From Actinacidiphila acididurans (GTDB lineage Bacteria; Actinomycetota; Actinomycetes; Streptomycetales; Streptomycetaceae): a stretch of 64,000 nt of DNA. The stretch's first letter is position 1. Each line of letters opens with the position of its first letter. The stretch is from the NCBI RefSeq assembly GCF_016918855.1, contig NZ_JADKYB010000023.1, forward strand, positions 94,784-158,783, given 5' to 3'. Below the pieces are notes generated by a model, which did no database searches, was not told where the DNA came from, and saw nothing but the letters and a program-made list of their open reading frames with translations. A program made the position numbers and the translations under genes. This document shows, one piece after another, positions 9,955 to 18,036 of the stretch.

Positions 9955-10445
9955 AGATTGTGCCGCCAGGCCTGGTACCGGGAAGCCTGCCGCACGAGGC
10001 TATTGTGTGTCCTCAGAGGCGGCTGCTGGAGACGTACCGCGGATAAGGACAGACGGCGGTCGTGTGACGGCGGGACGACGTGCTCGCCGCAGTGCAAGCC
10101 GTCGGCGGGCACGCGCGTCATGGCCTGAGCTGACGACTGGGGGTGTTCGGGCGCCACCGATTCCAGGCGCGCCGCGCCCGAACCCGGGACCCTGGCCGAG
10201 GGGAGAGCGGGGGCCTGGTGACGGCATCGCCGGTGCCGCGGTGGATTGTTCGGGTCGCCTGAAATCGGGTCTGACCGGAGTTTCCGTGGAGCCCTGGTTC
10301 GCTGAGCCCTGTGGCGCGGCCATGCCCGGTTCGGGGCATTCATGCGGCCGTCCGGGTCACTTCCGGACGCCCCGCGAGCGGGAGACGCGCGGTGGGGGTA
10401 CGTCGTTTCGCGCAAGGTGACCTCGGGGCCGGGAGGAGAGCGGCT
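9955..10445. other. About 490 bases without a supported gene
   Basis: Several open frames overlap here on both strands but none shows a recognisable domain or coherent composition. The stretch lies between the divergent starts of the small gene at 9954 (minus) and the one at 10446 (plus), so it probably holds their promoters. I see no RNA gene or repeat in it. Confidence 0.4.
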
Positions 10446-10730
10446 GTGTACGCAGTGATGCGGCGTTACGAAGGGGTGACTGACCCTGCCGACGCGGGAC
10501 GCCGGGTGGACGAGGGATTCGTGCCTCTCCTCCGCCAGGTCCCCGGATTCGTGGCGTACTACTGGGTCGACGCAGGGGGTGGAGTGATGGTCTCCACCAG
10601 CGTGTTCGAAGACCGATCCGGGGCCGATGAGTCGGTCAGGAGGGCGGCGGACTTCGTACGGGACACCCTCGGACCACTGCTCCCCAACCCTCCCCAGGTC
10701 ACGGCCGGCCAGGTGGTGGCGGCCGGGTAG
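10446..10730 (+). CDS. Small dimeric alpha-beta barrel-like protein
   Basis: A 94-residue cytosolic protein starting at GTG 10446, preceded by GGGAGGAG about nine bases upstream. The pattern MRRYEGV..PADAGRRVDEGFVPLLRQVPGFVAYYWVDAGGGVMVSTSVFEDRSGADESVRRAADFV matches small antibiotic-biosynthesis-monooxygenase (ABM)-like proteins. These use a ferredoxin-like fold, in which a helix with PLLRQVPGF leads to a strand with YYW and then a second helix. The ABM assignment is from pattern only and no catalytic residue can be named. It may instead be one of the many ABM-fold proteins of unknown role. No operon partner is evident. Confidence 0.7.
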   Translation: MYAVMRRYEGVTDPADAGRRVDEGFVPLLRQVPGFVAYYWVDAGGGVMVSTSVFEDRSGADESVRRAADFVRDTLGPLLPNPPQVTAGQVVAAG

Positions 10731-10823
10731 CGCCCCGCGGGGTGGTGCTCGACCCCAAGCGCACGCATTCCAGTCTTTGAAAGCGTGGTGGGGGAACGTC
10801 GTGTGATGTCGTAGCCGGCCGCA

Positions 10824-11471
10824 TCACTGCTTCGTCAGTTTCGCCAGCCAGAGATGCCCGGGATGCATGTGCTTCAGCCACCCGCCGAGAACGTCGCGCC
10901 GCTCCTGGCTCAGTAGCGGCAGGACTGCGTCGAAGTCGGAGTGGTCCTTGGGCCGTGGTGACTTCGCCTTGAACAGCAGCACCAGCTCGGGCGCCAGGTA
11001 GGGGATGCCGTCCGCATTCCGTTCGATGATCGCGTCGTACGGCAGGCGCAGGCTGTCGTCCCGCCGGCAGATCCATGTCCCGCCCTCGTGCGGCTCGCGG
11101 AAGACGTCGAAGAGGAACTGACCGTTCGCCGGATCCCGCAGCCAGGTCTGATACGTGGCCGCGAGCGCCTCGGCTCCTGCGCTTGCCCAGACCCGTCCCG
11201 AGCCCACCGCGTCGAACGCGTACTCGGGGAAGCGGTTCCGAACCTCCGCGAACCCCTCGGCGGGCACTGCGATCTCCAGATCGCCGTGCGGCCGCGACTG
11301 CCGTCCGCGGAACAAGTCCAGCGCCCAACCCGCCACGACGCACCAGGGTGCGCTGACGCCGTTCAGCCGCTCCGCGACCTGTTCCGGCCGCCAGGCGTCC
11401 GCCCACCGGGCGTCCAGTTCGCCCGCACCAAGGACGGCGCCGCCCGGCGGCAGAGATTCGGTCATCGCCAC
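10824..11471 (-). CDS. Nucleotidyltransferase-fold protein, ANT/AadB-like
   Basis: A 215-residue protein with the nucleotidyltransferase signature VVAGWALDLFRGRQSRPHGDLEIAV at about residues 45-70. This is the G-W-A-x-D-L...R-x-H-x-D-L-E-I pattern of the aminoglycoside-2''-adenylyltransferase and MNT-like clan. The acidic D and E after the histidine would bind magnesium. Known relatives move AMP from ATP onto small molecules such as aminoglycosides or lincosamides. Chromosomal Streptomyces members mostly have unknown substrates, so resistance should not be assumed. The ATG at 11471 starts MAMTESLPPG; an internal ATG two codons later is also possible. It is divergent from the TetR gene at 11621, leaving about 150 bases of shared promoter region. 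Confidence 0.75.
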   Translation of the reverse strand: MAMTESLPPGGAVLGAGELDARWADAWRPEQVAERLNGVSAPWCVVAGWALDLFRGRQSRPHGDLEIAVPAEGFAEVRNRFPEYAFDAVGSGRVWASAGAEALAATYQTWLRDPANGQFLFDVFREPHEGGTWICRRDDSLRLPYDAIIERNADGIPYLAPELVLLFKAKSPRPKDHSDFDAVLPLLSQERRDVLGGWLKHMHPGHLWLAKLTKQ

Positions 11472-11554
11472 AACTTAGGCTTCACGAACCCATCGCGAGC
11501 AGGCCCCGTCGTCACGACCGGGCCTGCTGCTACGAGGCGCACTCCGTCACAAAC

Positions 11555-11604
11555 AGAACCGTGATTCTGCTAGCGTGAGGCCCCGCAAGCAGAACAGTGA
11601 TTCT
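11555..11604. promoter_or_regulatory. Duplicated operator upstream of the TetR gene
   Basis: Two near-identical 14-mers, AGAACCGTGATTCT at 11555-11568 and AGAACAGTGATTCT at 11591-11604, lie 36 bp apart. Each is an imperfect palindrome (AGAAnC...GnTTCT). They sit just upstream of the TetR start at 11621, the usual place for an autoregulatory TetR operator. A TAGCGT at 11571-11576 between them could be a -10 element. Confidence 0.6.
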
Positions 11605-11620
11605 CTTTGTTGGAGGTGTG

Positions 11621-12178
11621 GTGCCTCGGCTCACCGATGCGCGCAAGGAGCTCCGGCGGAGCCAGATCGCCGAGGCCGCCGTACGCTGCTTCAGCCGCAA
11701 TGGTCTGGAGCGGACCTCGATCGCCGACATCACCGCGGAGTCGGGTCTCTCGGCCGGCTCGATCTATGCGCACTACCGGAACAAGGCCGACCTGGTGCGG
11801 GCCGCTGCCCGAGAGGTACTCGTCAAGCGCGCCGATGTCCTCGGCGAGTACGCCGCGGCCGACGCGCCGCCCGACCCCGACGAACTGCTCTCCCGCCTGA
11901 TCGCCGCGATCGACCCCGCCGAGGCAAGGGTCGGCGTGCAGACGTGGGGCGAGGCGACCACCGACCCGGCCGTGCGGGACATCGTCGTCGACATGACCGA
12001 CCGGATGCGCGCGATGCTGCACGACTGCGTCACGGCGTGGCTGGTCAAGGTCGAGCGCCAGGAGCCGGCCCGGGCCCGGGAGCTTGCCACCCCGATCGCC
12101 CACCGGGTCATGGCGCTCTACCAGGCCGAACTGCTGTACACCGCCTTGCGATCAGCGACCGAGGGGACAGCGTCATGA
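11621..12178 (+). CDS. TetR/AcrR-family transcriptional regulator
   Basis: A 185-residue repressor. The start is GTG 11621 (VPRLTDARKELRR), with GGAGG at 11612-11616; an in-frame GTG at 11597 lies inside the second operator copy and has no ribosome binding site. The N-terminal helix-turn-helix is clear at about residues 12-55 (IAEAAVRCFSRNGLERTSIADITAESGLSAGSIYAHYRNKADL), with the classic SxGxIYxHYxxK recognition pattern. The C-terminal part is the variable ligand-binding domain. Its stop overlaps the ATG of the aldo-keto reductase by four bases, so regulator and reductases form an operon that it probably represses itself. The inducer is unknown. Confidence 0.88.
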   Translation: MPRLTDARKELRRSQIAEAAVRCFSRNGLERTSIADITAESGLSAGSIYAHYRNKADLVRAAAREVLVKRADVLGEYAAADAPPDPDELLSRLIAAIDPAEARVGVQTWGEATTDPAVRDIVVDMTDRMRAMLHDCVTAWLVKVERQEPARARELATPIAHRVMALYQAELLYTALRSATEGTAS

Positions 12179-13068
12179 CCGCCGTGACCGCTTCATTCGC
12201 CGCCCGTACCGTTTTCCGGATCGGCTACGGCGCGTTGCAGCTCGAGCGCCTGCACGACCGCCGCGGCGAGGCCGTGGCCCTGATGCGCCGCGCGGTCGAG
12301 CTGGGCGTCGATCACGTGGACACCGCCGAGTTCTACGGCTTCGGTTTCGCCAACGACGTGATCCGCGAGGCACTGCGCCCCGAGGACGACGTCCTGGTCG
12401 TCACGAAAGTCGGCGCTGACCCCAACCCCGGCGGGCACCTGCCGCTGCGGCTGGCACAGCGGCCCGAGCAGCTGCGCACCAGCGTCGAGGACAATCTGCG
12501 CAGCCTCGGCGTCGACCGGCTCGCGGTGGTCAACCTCCGCAGGCTGGACACCGGCCCCGGGCTGCGTCCCGAGGGGGACCAGGTCGTCGATCTCGACGAT
12601 CAGCTCGCGGTGATGACCGCCCTGCGCGACGAGGGCAAGATCGGCGCGATCGGCCTGAGCAGCGTCACCCTCGACGGCCTGCGCCGCGCCCTGCCCGCCG
12701 GCATCGTCTGCGTGCAGAACGCCTACAGCCTCGTCTCCCGCGACGACGAGGACCTGCTGCGGCTGTGTACGGCCGAGGGCATCGCCTGGGTGCCGTTCTT
12801 CCCGCTCGGCGGGGCCTTCCCGGGCCTGCCGAAGGCGACCGACGAGCCGGCGGTGCGCGCCGTGGCCGCGTCCCTGGGCGTCACGCCCTCCCAGGTCGGC
12901 CTCGCCTGGCTGCTGCACCACGCCCCGAACGTGCTGCTCATCCCCGGCACCGCCGACACCGCCCACCTGGCGGACAACGTCGCGGCCGGCGAGATCGCGC
13001 TCGACGCCGCGACCCTCGCCGCCCTCGATGCCGTCGAGTGCCGTTCCAACGAAGTCCCCATCGGCTGA
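12175..13068 (+). CDS. Aldo/keto reductase
   Basis: A 297-residue NADPH-dependent (beta/alpha)8-barrel reductase. ATG 12175 overlaps the TetR stop (ATGA). Seen: IGYGALQL near the start; VDTAEFYGFGFANDVIREAL, carrying the catalytic Asp and Tyr; VVTKVG, carrying the catalytic Lys; and SQVGLAWLLHHAPNVLLIPGT for the cofactor end. The usual catalytic His position reads VVNLRRLD, with Arg in place of His. I recall this from the YdbC-like branch, so an altered substrate range is likely. It is the second gene of a TetR / AKR / MDR operon and probably reduces an aldehyde or ketone that the TetR protein senses. Confidence 0.88.
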   Translation: MTAVTASFAARTVFRIGYGALQLERLHDRRGEAVALMRRAVELGVDHVDTAEFYGFGFANDVIREALRPEDDVLVVTKVGADPNPGGHLPLRLAQRPEQLRTSVEDNLRSLGVDRLAVVNLRRLDTGPGLRPEGDQVVDLDDQLAVMTALRDEGKIGAIGLSSVTLDGLRRALPAGIVCVQNAYSLVSRDDEDLLRLCTAEGIAWVPFFPLGGAFPGLPKATDEPAVRAVAASLGVTPSQVGLAWLLHHAPNVLLIPGTADTAHLADNVAAGEIALDAATLAALDAVECRSNEVPIG

Positions 13069-13101
13069 CCACGCCAGGAAACCCCGCTCCAAGGACGGAT
13101 C

Positions 13102-14121
13102 ATGAAGGCCATCATCTACCGCGACAACGGCGGCCCCGACGTTCTCCAGTTCGTCGACCGTGACCTGCCCGCGCCCGGCCCCGGCGAGGTTCGCGTCCGG
13201 ATCGCCGTGTCCGGTGTCAACCCGACCGACTGGCAGGCCCGCTCCGGCGCCGGCCACCCCAAGCACTTCCTTGAGGTCACCCCGCACCTCGACGGCGCCG
13301 GCACGATCGACGCCGTCGGTGAGGGTGTCGACGTGAGCCGGGTCGGTCAGCGGGTCTGGCTGTTCATGGCCGCCGCCGGGCGGCCCACCGGCACCGCCGC
13401 CGAGTTCAGCGTCGTACCCGCCGAACAGGCCGTGCCGCTGCCCGACGACGCCGGTTTCGACGTCGGCGCCTCACTCGGCGTCCCCGCGCTCACCGCGCAC
13501 CGCGCGCTCACCGTCGCCGAGGACGGACCGAGCCGACTGCGACCCGGGGCGCTCGACGGCAAGGTGGTGCTCGCCGCGGGCGGGGCCGGGGTGGTCGGGC
13601 ACGCGGTGATCCAGCTCGCCCGCTGGGCCGGCGCCACCGTGATCAGCACGGTCAGTGGCCCGGAGAAGGCCGGGCTGGCCACCGCTGCCGGAGCCCACCA
13701 CGTGATCAACTACCGCGAGGGCGACCCGGCCGCCGACATCCGCAAGGTCGCCCCGGACGGCGTCGACATCGTCGCCGAGGTGGCACTCGGCGCGAACCTC
13801 GCACTGGACCTGGCCGTACTGCGGACGCGCGGCACGATCTCGACGTACGCCAACGACGGCGGCAAACCGGTCGAACTGAACGTACTGCAGAACATGGTGC
13901 TCAACGCACGCTTCCAGTTCCTGATCCTCTACTTCGCCGGCCCGCAGGCACGCGCCGCGGCCGCCCAGGACGTCGCCGCCGCGGTCCACGACGGCGCCCT
14001 GCCGGTCGGCGAGGAGCACGGCCTGCCGCTGGTCCGCTTTCCGCTCGACCGCACCGCCGACGCGCACCGAGCCGTCGAGAGCGGCACGGTCGGCAAGGTC
14101 CTGGTGGACGTCACGTCCTGA
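13102..14121 (+). CDS. NADPH:quinone reductase-like MDR oxidoreductase
   Basis: A 339-residue medium-chain dehydrogenase/reductase without the structural or catalytic zinc cysteines, so of the quinone-reductase branch. Seen: the N-terminal GroES-like part (MKAIIYRDNGGPDVLQFVDRDLPAPGPGEVRVRI...VSGVNPTDWQAR), then the Rossmann motif AAGGAGVVGHAVIQLARWAGA at about residues 157-177 and a nucleotide-binding region with NYREGD. It starts 33 bases after the aldo-keto reductase and shares its direction, so it is very likely third in the TetR operon. The physiological substrate is unknown; relatives reduce quinones or enones with NADPH. Confidence 0.88.
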   Translation: MKAIIYRDNGGPDVLQFVDRDLPAPGPGEVRVRIAVSGVNPTDWQARSGAGHPKHFLEVTPHLDGAGTIDAVGEGVDVSRVGQRVWLFMAAAGRPTGTAAEFSVVPAEQAVPLPDDAGFDVGASLGVPALTAHRALTVAEDGPSRLRPGALDGKVVLAAGGAGVVGHAVIQLARWAGATVISTVSGPEKAGLATAAGAHHVINYREGDPAADIRKVAPDGVDIVAEVALGANLALDLAVLRTRGTISTYANDGGKPVELNVLQNMVLNARFQFLILYFAGPQARAAAAQDVAAAVHDGALPVGEEHGLPLVRFPLDRTADAHRAVESGTVGKVLVDVTS

Positions 14122-14140
14122 CGGCCGGCCGCCCCCCCGC

Positions 14141-14992
14141 TCAGGCGGGCGCGTCCATGTGCTGGAGGCCGATGACCTTGAGGAGTTGGAGGTTGCGGTA
14201 GGCGTCGGAGCCCGGCTCGGCGGTGAAGAGGATCACTTGCTGGTCGCGGTCCGGGACTGTGAGGATGTCGAAGTCCAGCTCGATCGGACCCACCTGCGGA
14301 TGCCGGAAGACCTGCCGGGCATGGTGGTCGATGAGGAGTTCGTGGGAATCCCAGAGCCGGGCGAAGTCCGCGCTGCCGGCGAGCAGTTCCGCGATGAGGG
14401 ACCGAAGCTCGGCGCTGTCCGGGTAGCGCGTGGTGGCCACGCGCAGATAGCTGACGGCGCTGGTCACGAAGCGCCGGTAGTCGGTGATCCCGTACGTGGC
14501 GCGGTCCCGGTCCGGGGACAGGAAGACGCGGCGCAGGACATTGCGGTCCGCCGCCCGCAGCGCCGAGAAGTCCTCGAACAGGGCTGCGGCCAGTGGATTC
14601 CAGGCGAGCACCTGGCAGATGTTGTCCACCACCAGCGCGGGGGTGTCGCCCAGACGGTCCAGCAGGGCGGCGGTGGAGGGAGCGACCACACGGGAAGGCA
14701 GCCGGTCCGGATCGTGCTCCAGCTCGCCGGCCAGCGAGAAGAGGTGGGCCCGCTCCAGATCGGACAGGCGCAGCGCACGCGCGATGCCCTGGAGCACCGC
14801 GCGCGACGGGTGCCGCCCGCGGGCCTGCTCCAGGCGGCTGTAGTGGTCCGTGGAGATGTGGGCGAGCTGGGCTACCTCCTCGCGCCGCAGACCCGGTGTG
14901 CGGCGCCGCGACCCCCGCGGCAGACCCACGTCCTGCGGCCGGATCTGCTCTCTCCTCGTACGCAGAAAGGCCGCGAGCGCCTGATTGTCCAT
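14141..14992 (-). CDS. XRE-family regulator with MmyB-like ligand-binding domain
   Basis: A 283-residue DNA-binding protein. The N-terminal HTH (about residues 5-75: LAAFLRTRREQIRPQDVGLPRGSRRRTPGLRREEVAQLAHISTDHYSRLEQARGRHPS) is the MmyB/PvdR-type XRE domain with the hallmark RRTPGLRREEVA. The rest is the MmyB-type ligand-binding domain (LVVDNICQVLAWNPLAAALF...), which in studied relatives binds fatty-acid-like ligands. It is divergent from the SDR gene at 15161, the common arrangement in which this regulator controls a neighbouring dehydrogenase. The 168-bp gap holds the shared promoters. Confidence 0.88.
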   Translation of the reverse strand: MDNQALAAFLRTRREQIRPQDVGLPRGSRRRTPGLRREEVAQLAHISTDHYSRLEQARGRHPSRAVLQGIARALRLSDLERAHLFSLAGELEHDPDRLPSRVVAPSTAALLDRLGDTPALVVDNICQVLAWNPLAAALFEDFSALRAADRNVLRRVFLSPDRDRATYGITDYRRFVTSAVSYLRVATTRYPDSAELRSLIAELLAGSADFARLWDSHELLIDHHARQVFRHPQVGPIELDFDILTVPDRDQQVILFTAEPGSDAYRNLQLLKVIGLQHMDAPA

Positions 14993-15118
14993 GACTCCAC
15001 GCTACGGCCCCGCCGCGCCGCGGACCGCGCCCAGCCATGGACCGGGAGTCCCTGGACGAGCTCCCGCCGCGCGGGGACGCTGATCCATGGCGGCCCGGCA
15101 ACCGGCGGCCGCAGTCGA

Positions 15119-15142
15119 CGACCAAGCGACCAAGCGACCAAG
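15119..15142. repeat. Three 8-bp tandem repeats in the SDR leader
   Basis: Three perfect copies of CGACCAAG are followed by a degenerate CGAACCAAGG that supplies the AAGGA ribosome binding site. The array ends about 18 bases before the ATG at 15161, so copy-number changes would alter the 5' leader but not the reading frame. Confidence 0.7.
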
Positions 15143-15160
15143 CGAACCAAGGACATCACC

Positions 15161-16054
15161 ATGCGGATCTTTCTGACCGGCGCAAGCGGCTACCTCGGCG
15201 GGGTGCTCACCGAGCACCTGATCGCGTCGGGCCACCAGGTCAGCGCCCTGGCCCGGTCCGACGCCGCGCGCGACCGCGTGACGAAGCTGGGCGCGCGGGC
15301 GGTGGCGGGAAGCCTGGCGGACACGGAAACGCTGCGCCTGGCGGCCGCGGAAGCCGACGCCGTCGTTCACACGGCGGTCGACTTCACCGATCCCGGCATG
15401 CGCCGGGTGGAGCAGCCCGCGCTGGGGGCCATGCTCACCGGCATGAAGCCGGGGAATCCGTTCGTCTACACCAGCACGGGTCTGGTCTACCCCGACGGGC
15501 ACGGCCTGACCGCCGACGAGGACACCCCCGTGGAACCGGAGGACTCGCCCCAGCCGTACAAGGTGCTGGGCGAGCGGCAGGTACTGGCCGCGCAGGGCCC
15601 GGCGGTGACCGTGATCCGGGCCGCGCTGATCTACGGACGCGGCGGCTCCGGACTGCTCCAGGGCATGATCGCGAACGCACGGCAGCACGGTGTCGCCACG
15701 TACATCGCGGACGGCCGCAACGAGTGGAGCTCGGTGCATGTCGATGACCTGGCCAGGCTGTACGTTGCCGCGCTGACCCGGGCCGAGCACCGGCTCGTCG
15801 TCAACGCGGCGTCCCGGCACCGTACCTCCATGCGGGAGATCTCCGAGGCAGTGGCCCACATCACCGGCACCCGCGCGCAATCGATCACCTTGGAACAGGC
15901 CCAGCGGACGATCGGCCCCTTCGCCGACGTCCTCACCCGCTCCTCGCCGATGGACCCCTCCCGCGCCGAACGGCTGCTGAGCTGGCACCCGGCCGAGCCC
16001 CCTCTCCTCGACGAACTGCGCACCCGCTCCTACGCGTCCGCCACCCCCGCCTGA
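15161..16054 (+). CDS. NAD(P)-dependent epimerase/dehydratase (extended SDR)
   Basis: A 297-residue extended short-chain dehydrogenase. It opens with the Rossmann motif MRIFLTGASGYLGGVLTEHL (GxxGxxG). AVVHTAVDF follows, and the active-site region YTSTGLVYPDG...PYKVLGERQVL carries a Y-x(3)-K-like element shifted to the PYKVLGE segment. The ATG at 15161 follows AAGGA by eight bases. It is divergent from the MmyB-type regulator at 14141-14992, which probably controls it. The family acts on nucleotide sugars, aldehydes or small ketones; nothing here fixes the substrate. Confidence 0.85.
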   Translation: MRIFLTGASGYLGGVLTEHLIASGHQVSALARSDAARDRVTKLGARAVAGSLADTETLRLAAAEADAVVHTAVDFTDPGMRRVEQPALGAMLTGMKPGNPFVYTSTGLVYPDGHGLTADEDTPVEPEDSPQPYKVLGERQVLAAQGPAVTVIRAALIYGRGGSGLLQGMIANARQHGVATYIADGRNEWSSVHVDDLARLYVAALTRAEHRLVVNAASRHRTSMREISEAVAHITGTRAQSITLEQAQRTIGPFADVLTRSSPMDPSRAERLLSWHPAEPPLLDELRTRSYASATPA

Positions 16055-16134
16055 CCCGCCCCCTCCTCGAAGCTCCGCCGGGCAGGCCCCTAGGCTCCCG
16101 ACGTGGGCAGCGGCTCAACCGGGAGGGGTGCGCG

Positions 16135-17634
16135 ATGGGGACCGTCACCGAAGAGGGACGGGGCGCGTCGTACGACATCGCTTCGGCCGAAGCCGCGGTC
16201 GTCGCAGGTCTCGACCCGGCCGGGCAGGAGGTGGTGCACGAGCTGTACCGGACCGTGTCGTTGCTCTCGCCGCCCCCGGCCGACGCCTGGCGTGGCATCG
16301 CCGACATCCCCGCCTACGCCGCGTTCGCCCGCCGGGCGCTGGAGGCCGCGGCCGACCGGGCCGACGCCATTCGGGACGGGGACATCCCGTACCGGGCGGA
16401 CAAGGCGTTCACGGCGCAGGAGGTCGTCACGCTCGGACACGCCGCGCGGGTGGCGCTGCTGCGCGACGAGCCGTGGCTGCCGCGGCTGTTCGACCGGCTG
16501 CTGCCCGGCGTCGCGCTCGCCCCGACCGCCGCGCGGACGCTGCCGTCGCAGGCGCTGCTGTTCGCGATCATCCGTGCCGGGCAGGACTTCCCGACCCCCG
16601 AGCTGGTGACCGCGATACGCACCGTGCGGTCGGTCGTCCGGCACGCCGGGGTGCCCAAGCAGATCGACCGGATGCTGAAGAGGGTCGAGGCGGCACTGGG
16701 CGAACGGACGGATGTGGCGCTGCGGATGCCGGCGCTCGGATTCGGTGCCGACGGCGTCCTGCGCACGGCGGTGGGCGAGTACGCGGCCGTCGTCACGGTC
16801 ACCGAGGCTGCCGCGCTGACCTGGGAGAAGGACGGCCGTCCGCTGCGGAGCCTCCCCGCAGCGGTCCGCCGCGACCACGCAGATGCGGTCAGGGAACTGC
16901 GCGGCCTGGTCAAACGGGTCGACGTACAGCTCGGCACGCTCGCCCGGGCGCTGGAGGGCGGCTGCACCACCGACGCCGTTCACCCGTACGGATGGTGGCG
17001 CACCGAACTGGCCGCGCATCCGCTCGCGCGGGCGGTCGTACGCCGGCTGATCTGGGAGATCGAGGTCACCCCCGGCCGGTGGCAGGCCGTCCTTCCGGCG
17101 GCCGGGGAGCTGCCCGACGCCGCCGCCGACGCCGCGGTACGGCTGTGGCACCCGATCCGTTCCGACCCCGGCACCGTACGGCAGTGGCGGGACCTGCTCA
17201 CCGAACAGCGGATCCAGCAGCCGTTCAAGCAGGCGTTCCGCGAGATCTACCTGCTCACCGCCGCCGAGGAGGAGACGGGCCGCTACTCCAACCGGTTCGC
17301 GGCGCACATCGTCCACTACCGCCGGATGTTCGCCCTCTTCCGGGCCCGGGGATGGCAGAGCAGCCTGCTCGGCCCCTGGGACGGCGGCACCGACGACACT
17401 GCGGTGCGCACGTTGGCGGCGGGGGCATGGCAGATCCGCTTCTCCCACTCCCTGGCCGACTGGACGGGTGAAGGCGAACTGGCCACGACCGACCAGGTCC
17501 GCTTCGCCCGCCGGGTGGACGGAGCCTGGCAGGTGACGCCACTCACCGACGTGCCACCGCTGGTGTTCAGCGAGGCGATGCGGGACGTCGACCTGTTCGT
17601 GGGCGTGACCTCGATCGCGGCCGACCCGGACTGA
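16135..17634 (+). CDS. DUF4132 protein, N-terminal part (frameshifted)
   Basis: 499 residues carrying a DUF4132 domain, a large alpha-helical protein family of unknown function. The frame ends at a TGA inside the motif ...VTSIAADPD that normally runs on as DPxWxDGG. The missing C-terminal segment is found complete in another frame at about 17635-18023. Adding one base (TGG for TG at about 17632) would join the two as ...DPDWTDGGEDRTAVYW... into one protein of about 630 residues. I therefore read this as one gene split by a one-base deletion or a sequencing error. The ATG at 16135 lies about 9 bases after GGGAGG. Relatives sit near MolR/YehI-type proteins; no catalytic residue can be named. 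Confidence 0.8.
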   Translation: MGTVTEEGRGASYDIASAEAAVVAGLDPAGQEVVHELYRTVSLLSPPPADAWRGIADIPAYAAFARRALEAAADRADAIRDGDIPYRADKAFTAQEVVTLGHAARVALLRDEPWLPRLFDRLLPGVALAPTAARTLPSQALLFAIIRAGQDFPTPELVTAIRTVRSVVRHAGVPKQIDRMLKRVEAALGERTDVALRMPALGFGADGVLRTAVGEYAAVVTVTEAAALTWEKDGRPLRSLPAAVRRDHADAVRELRGLVKRVDVQLGTLARALEGGCTTDAVHPYGWWRTELAAHPLARAVVRRLIWEIEVTPGRWQAVLPAAGELPDAAADAAVRLWHPIRSDPGTVRQWRDLLTEQRIQQPFKQAFREIYLLTAAEEETGRYSNRFAAHIVHYRRMFALFRARGWQSSLLGPWDGGTDDTAVRTLAAGAWQIRFSHSLADWTGEGELATTDQVRFARRVDGAWQVTPLTDVPPLVFSEAMRDVDLFVGVTSIAADPD

Positions 17635-17660
17635 CGGACGGCGGCGAGGACCGTACCGCC

Positions 17661-18023
17661 GTGTACTGGCGGCAGGCCACCTTCGGTGAACTGGAACAGA
17701 GCGCGCAGGTGCGCCGGGAGGCGCTGGAACGGATCCTGCCGCGGCTGCGGATCGCCGACCGGTGCGCACTGGAAGGCCGGTTCCTCGTGGTCCGGGGTGA
17801 CTTGCGCACGTACCGGATCCACCTGGGGTCGGCGAACATCCTCATGGAGCCGGACGACGCGTACCTGTGCATCGTGCAATCGCGCCGCGCGGGCGAGGGC
17901 AAGGTGTTCCTGCCCTTCGAGGACGACCGGCTCTCGCTGATCCTCAGCAAGGCGTTCCTGCTCGCCGCCGACACCGAGATCACCGATCCGAGCATCCGCG
18001 CACAGATCGAGCGGAGTGCCTGA
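17661..18023 (+). CDS. DUF7737-type C-terminal domain, detached by frameshift
   Basis: 120 residues opening MYWRQATFGELEQSAQVRREALERILPRLRIADRCALEGRFLVVRGDLRTYRIHLGSANILMEPDD. This is the conserved C-terminal domain that normally ends DUF4132 proteins. It lies in the -1 frame relative to the upstream piece, 27 bases after its stop. The GTG at 17661 has no good ribosome binding site, so it is probably not translated alone. The residues of this domain are intact, so the break is recent or artefactual. It ends 13 bases from the convergent MFS gene. Confidence 0.75.
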   Translation: MYWRQATFGELEQSAQVRREALERILPRLRIADRCALEGRFLVVRGDLRTYRIHLGSANILMEPDDAYLCIVQSRRAGEGKVFLPFEDDRLSLILSKAFLLAADTEITDPSIRAQIERSA

Positions 18024-18036
18024 CGGCCACCGCGAC

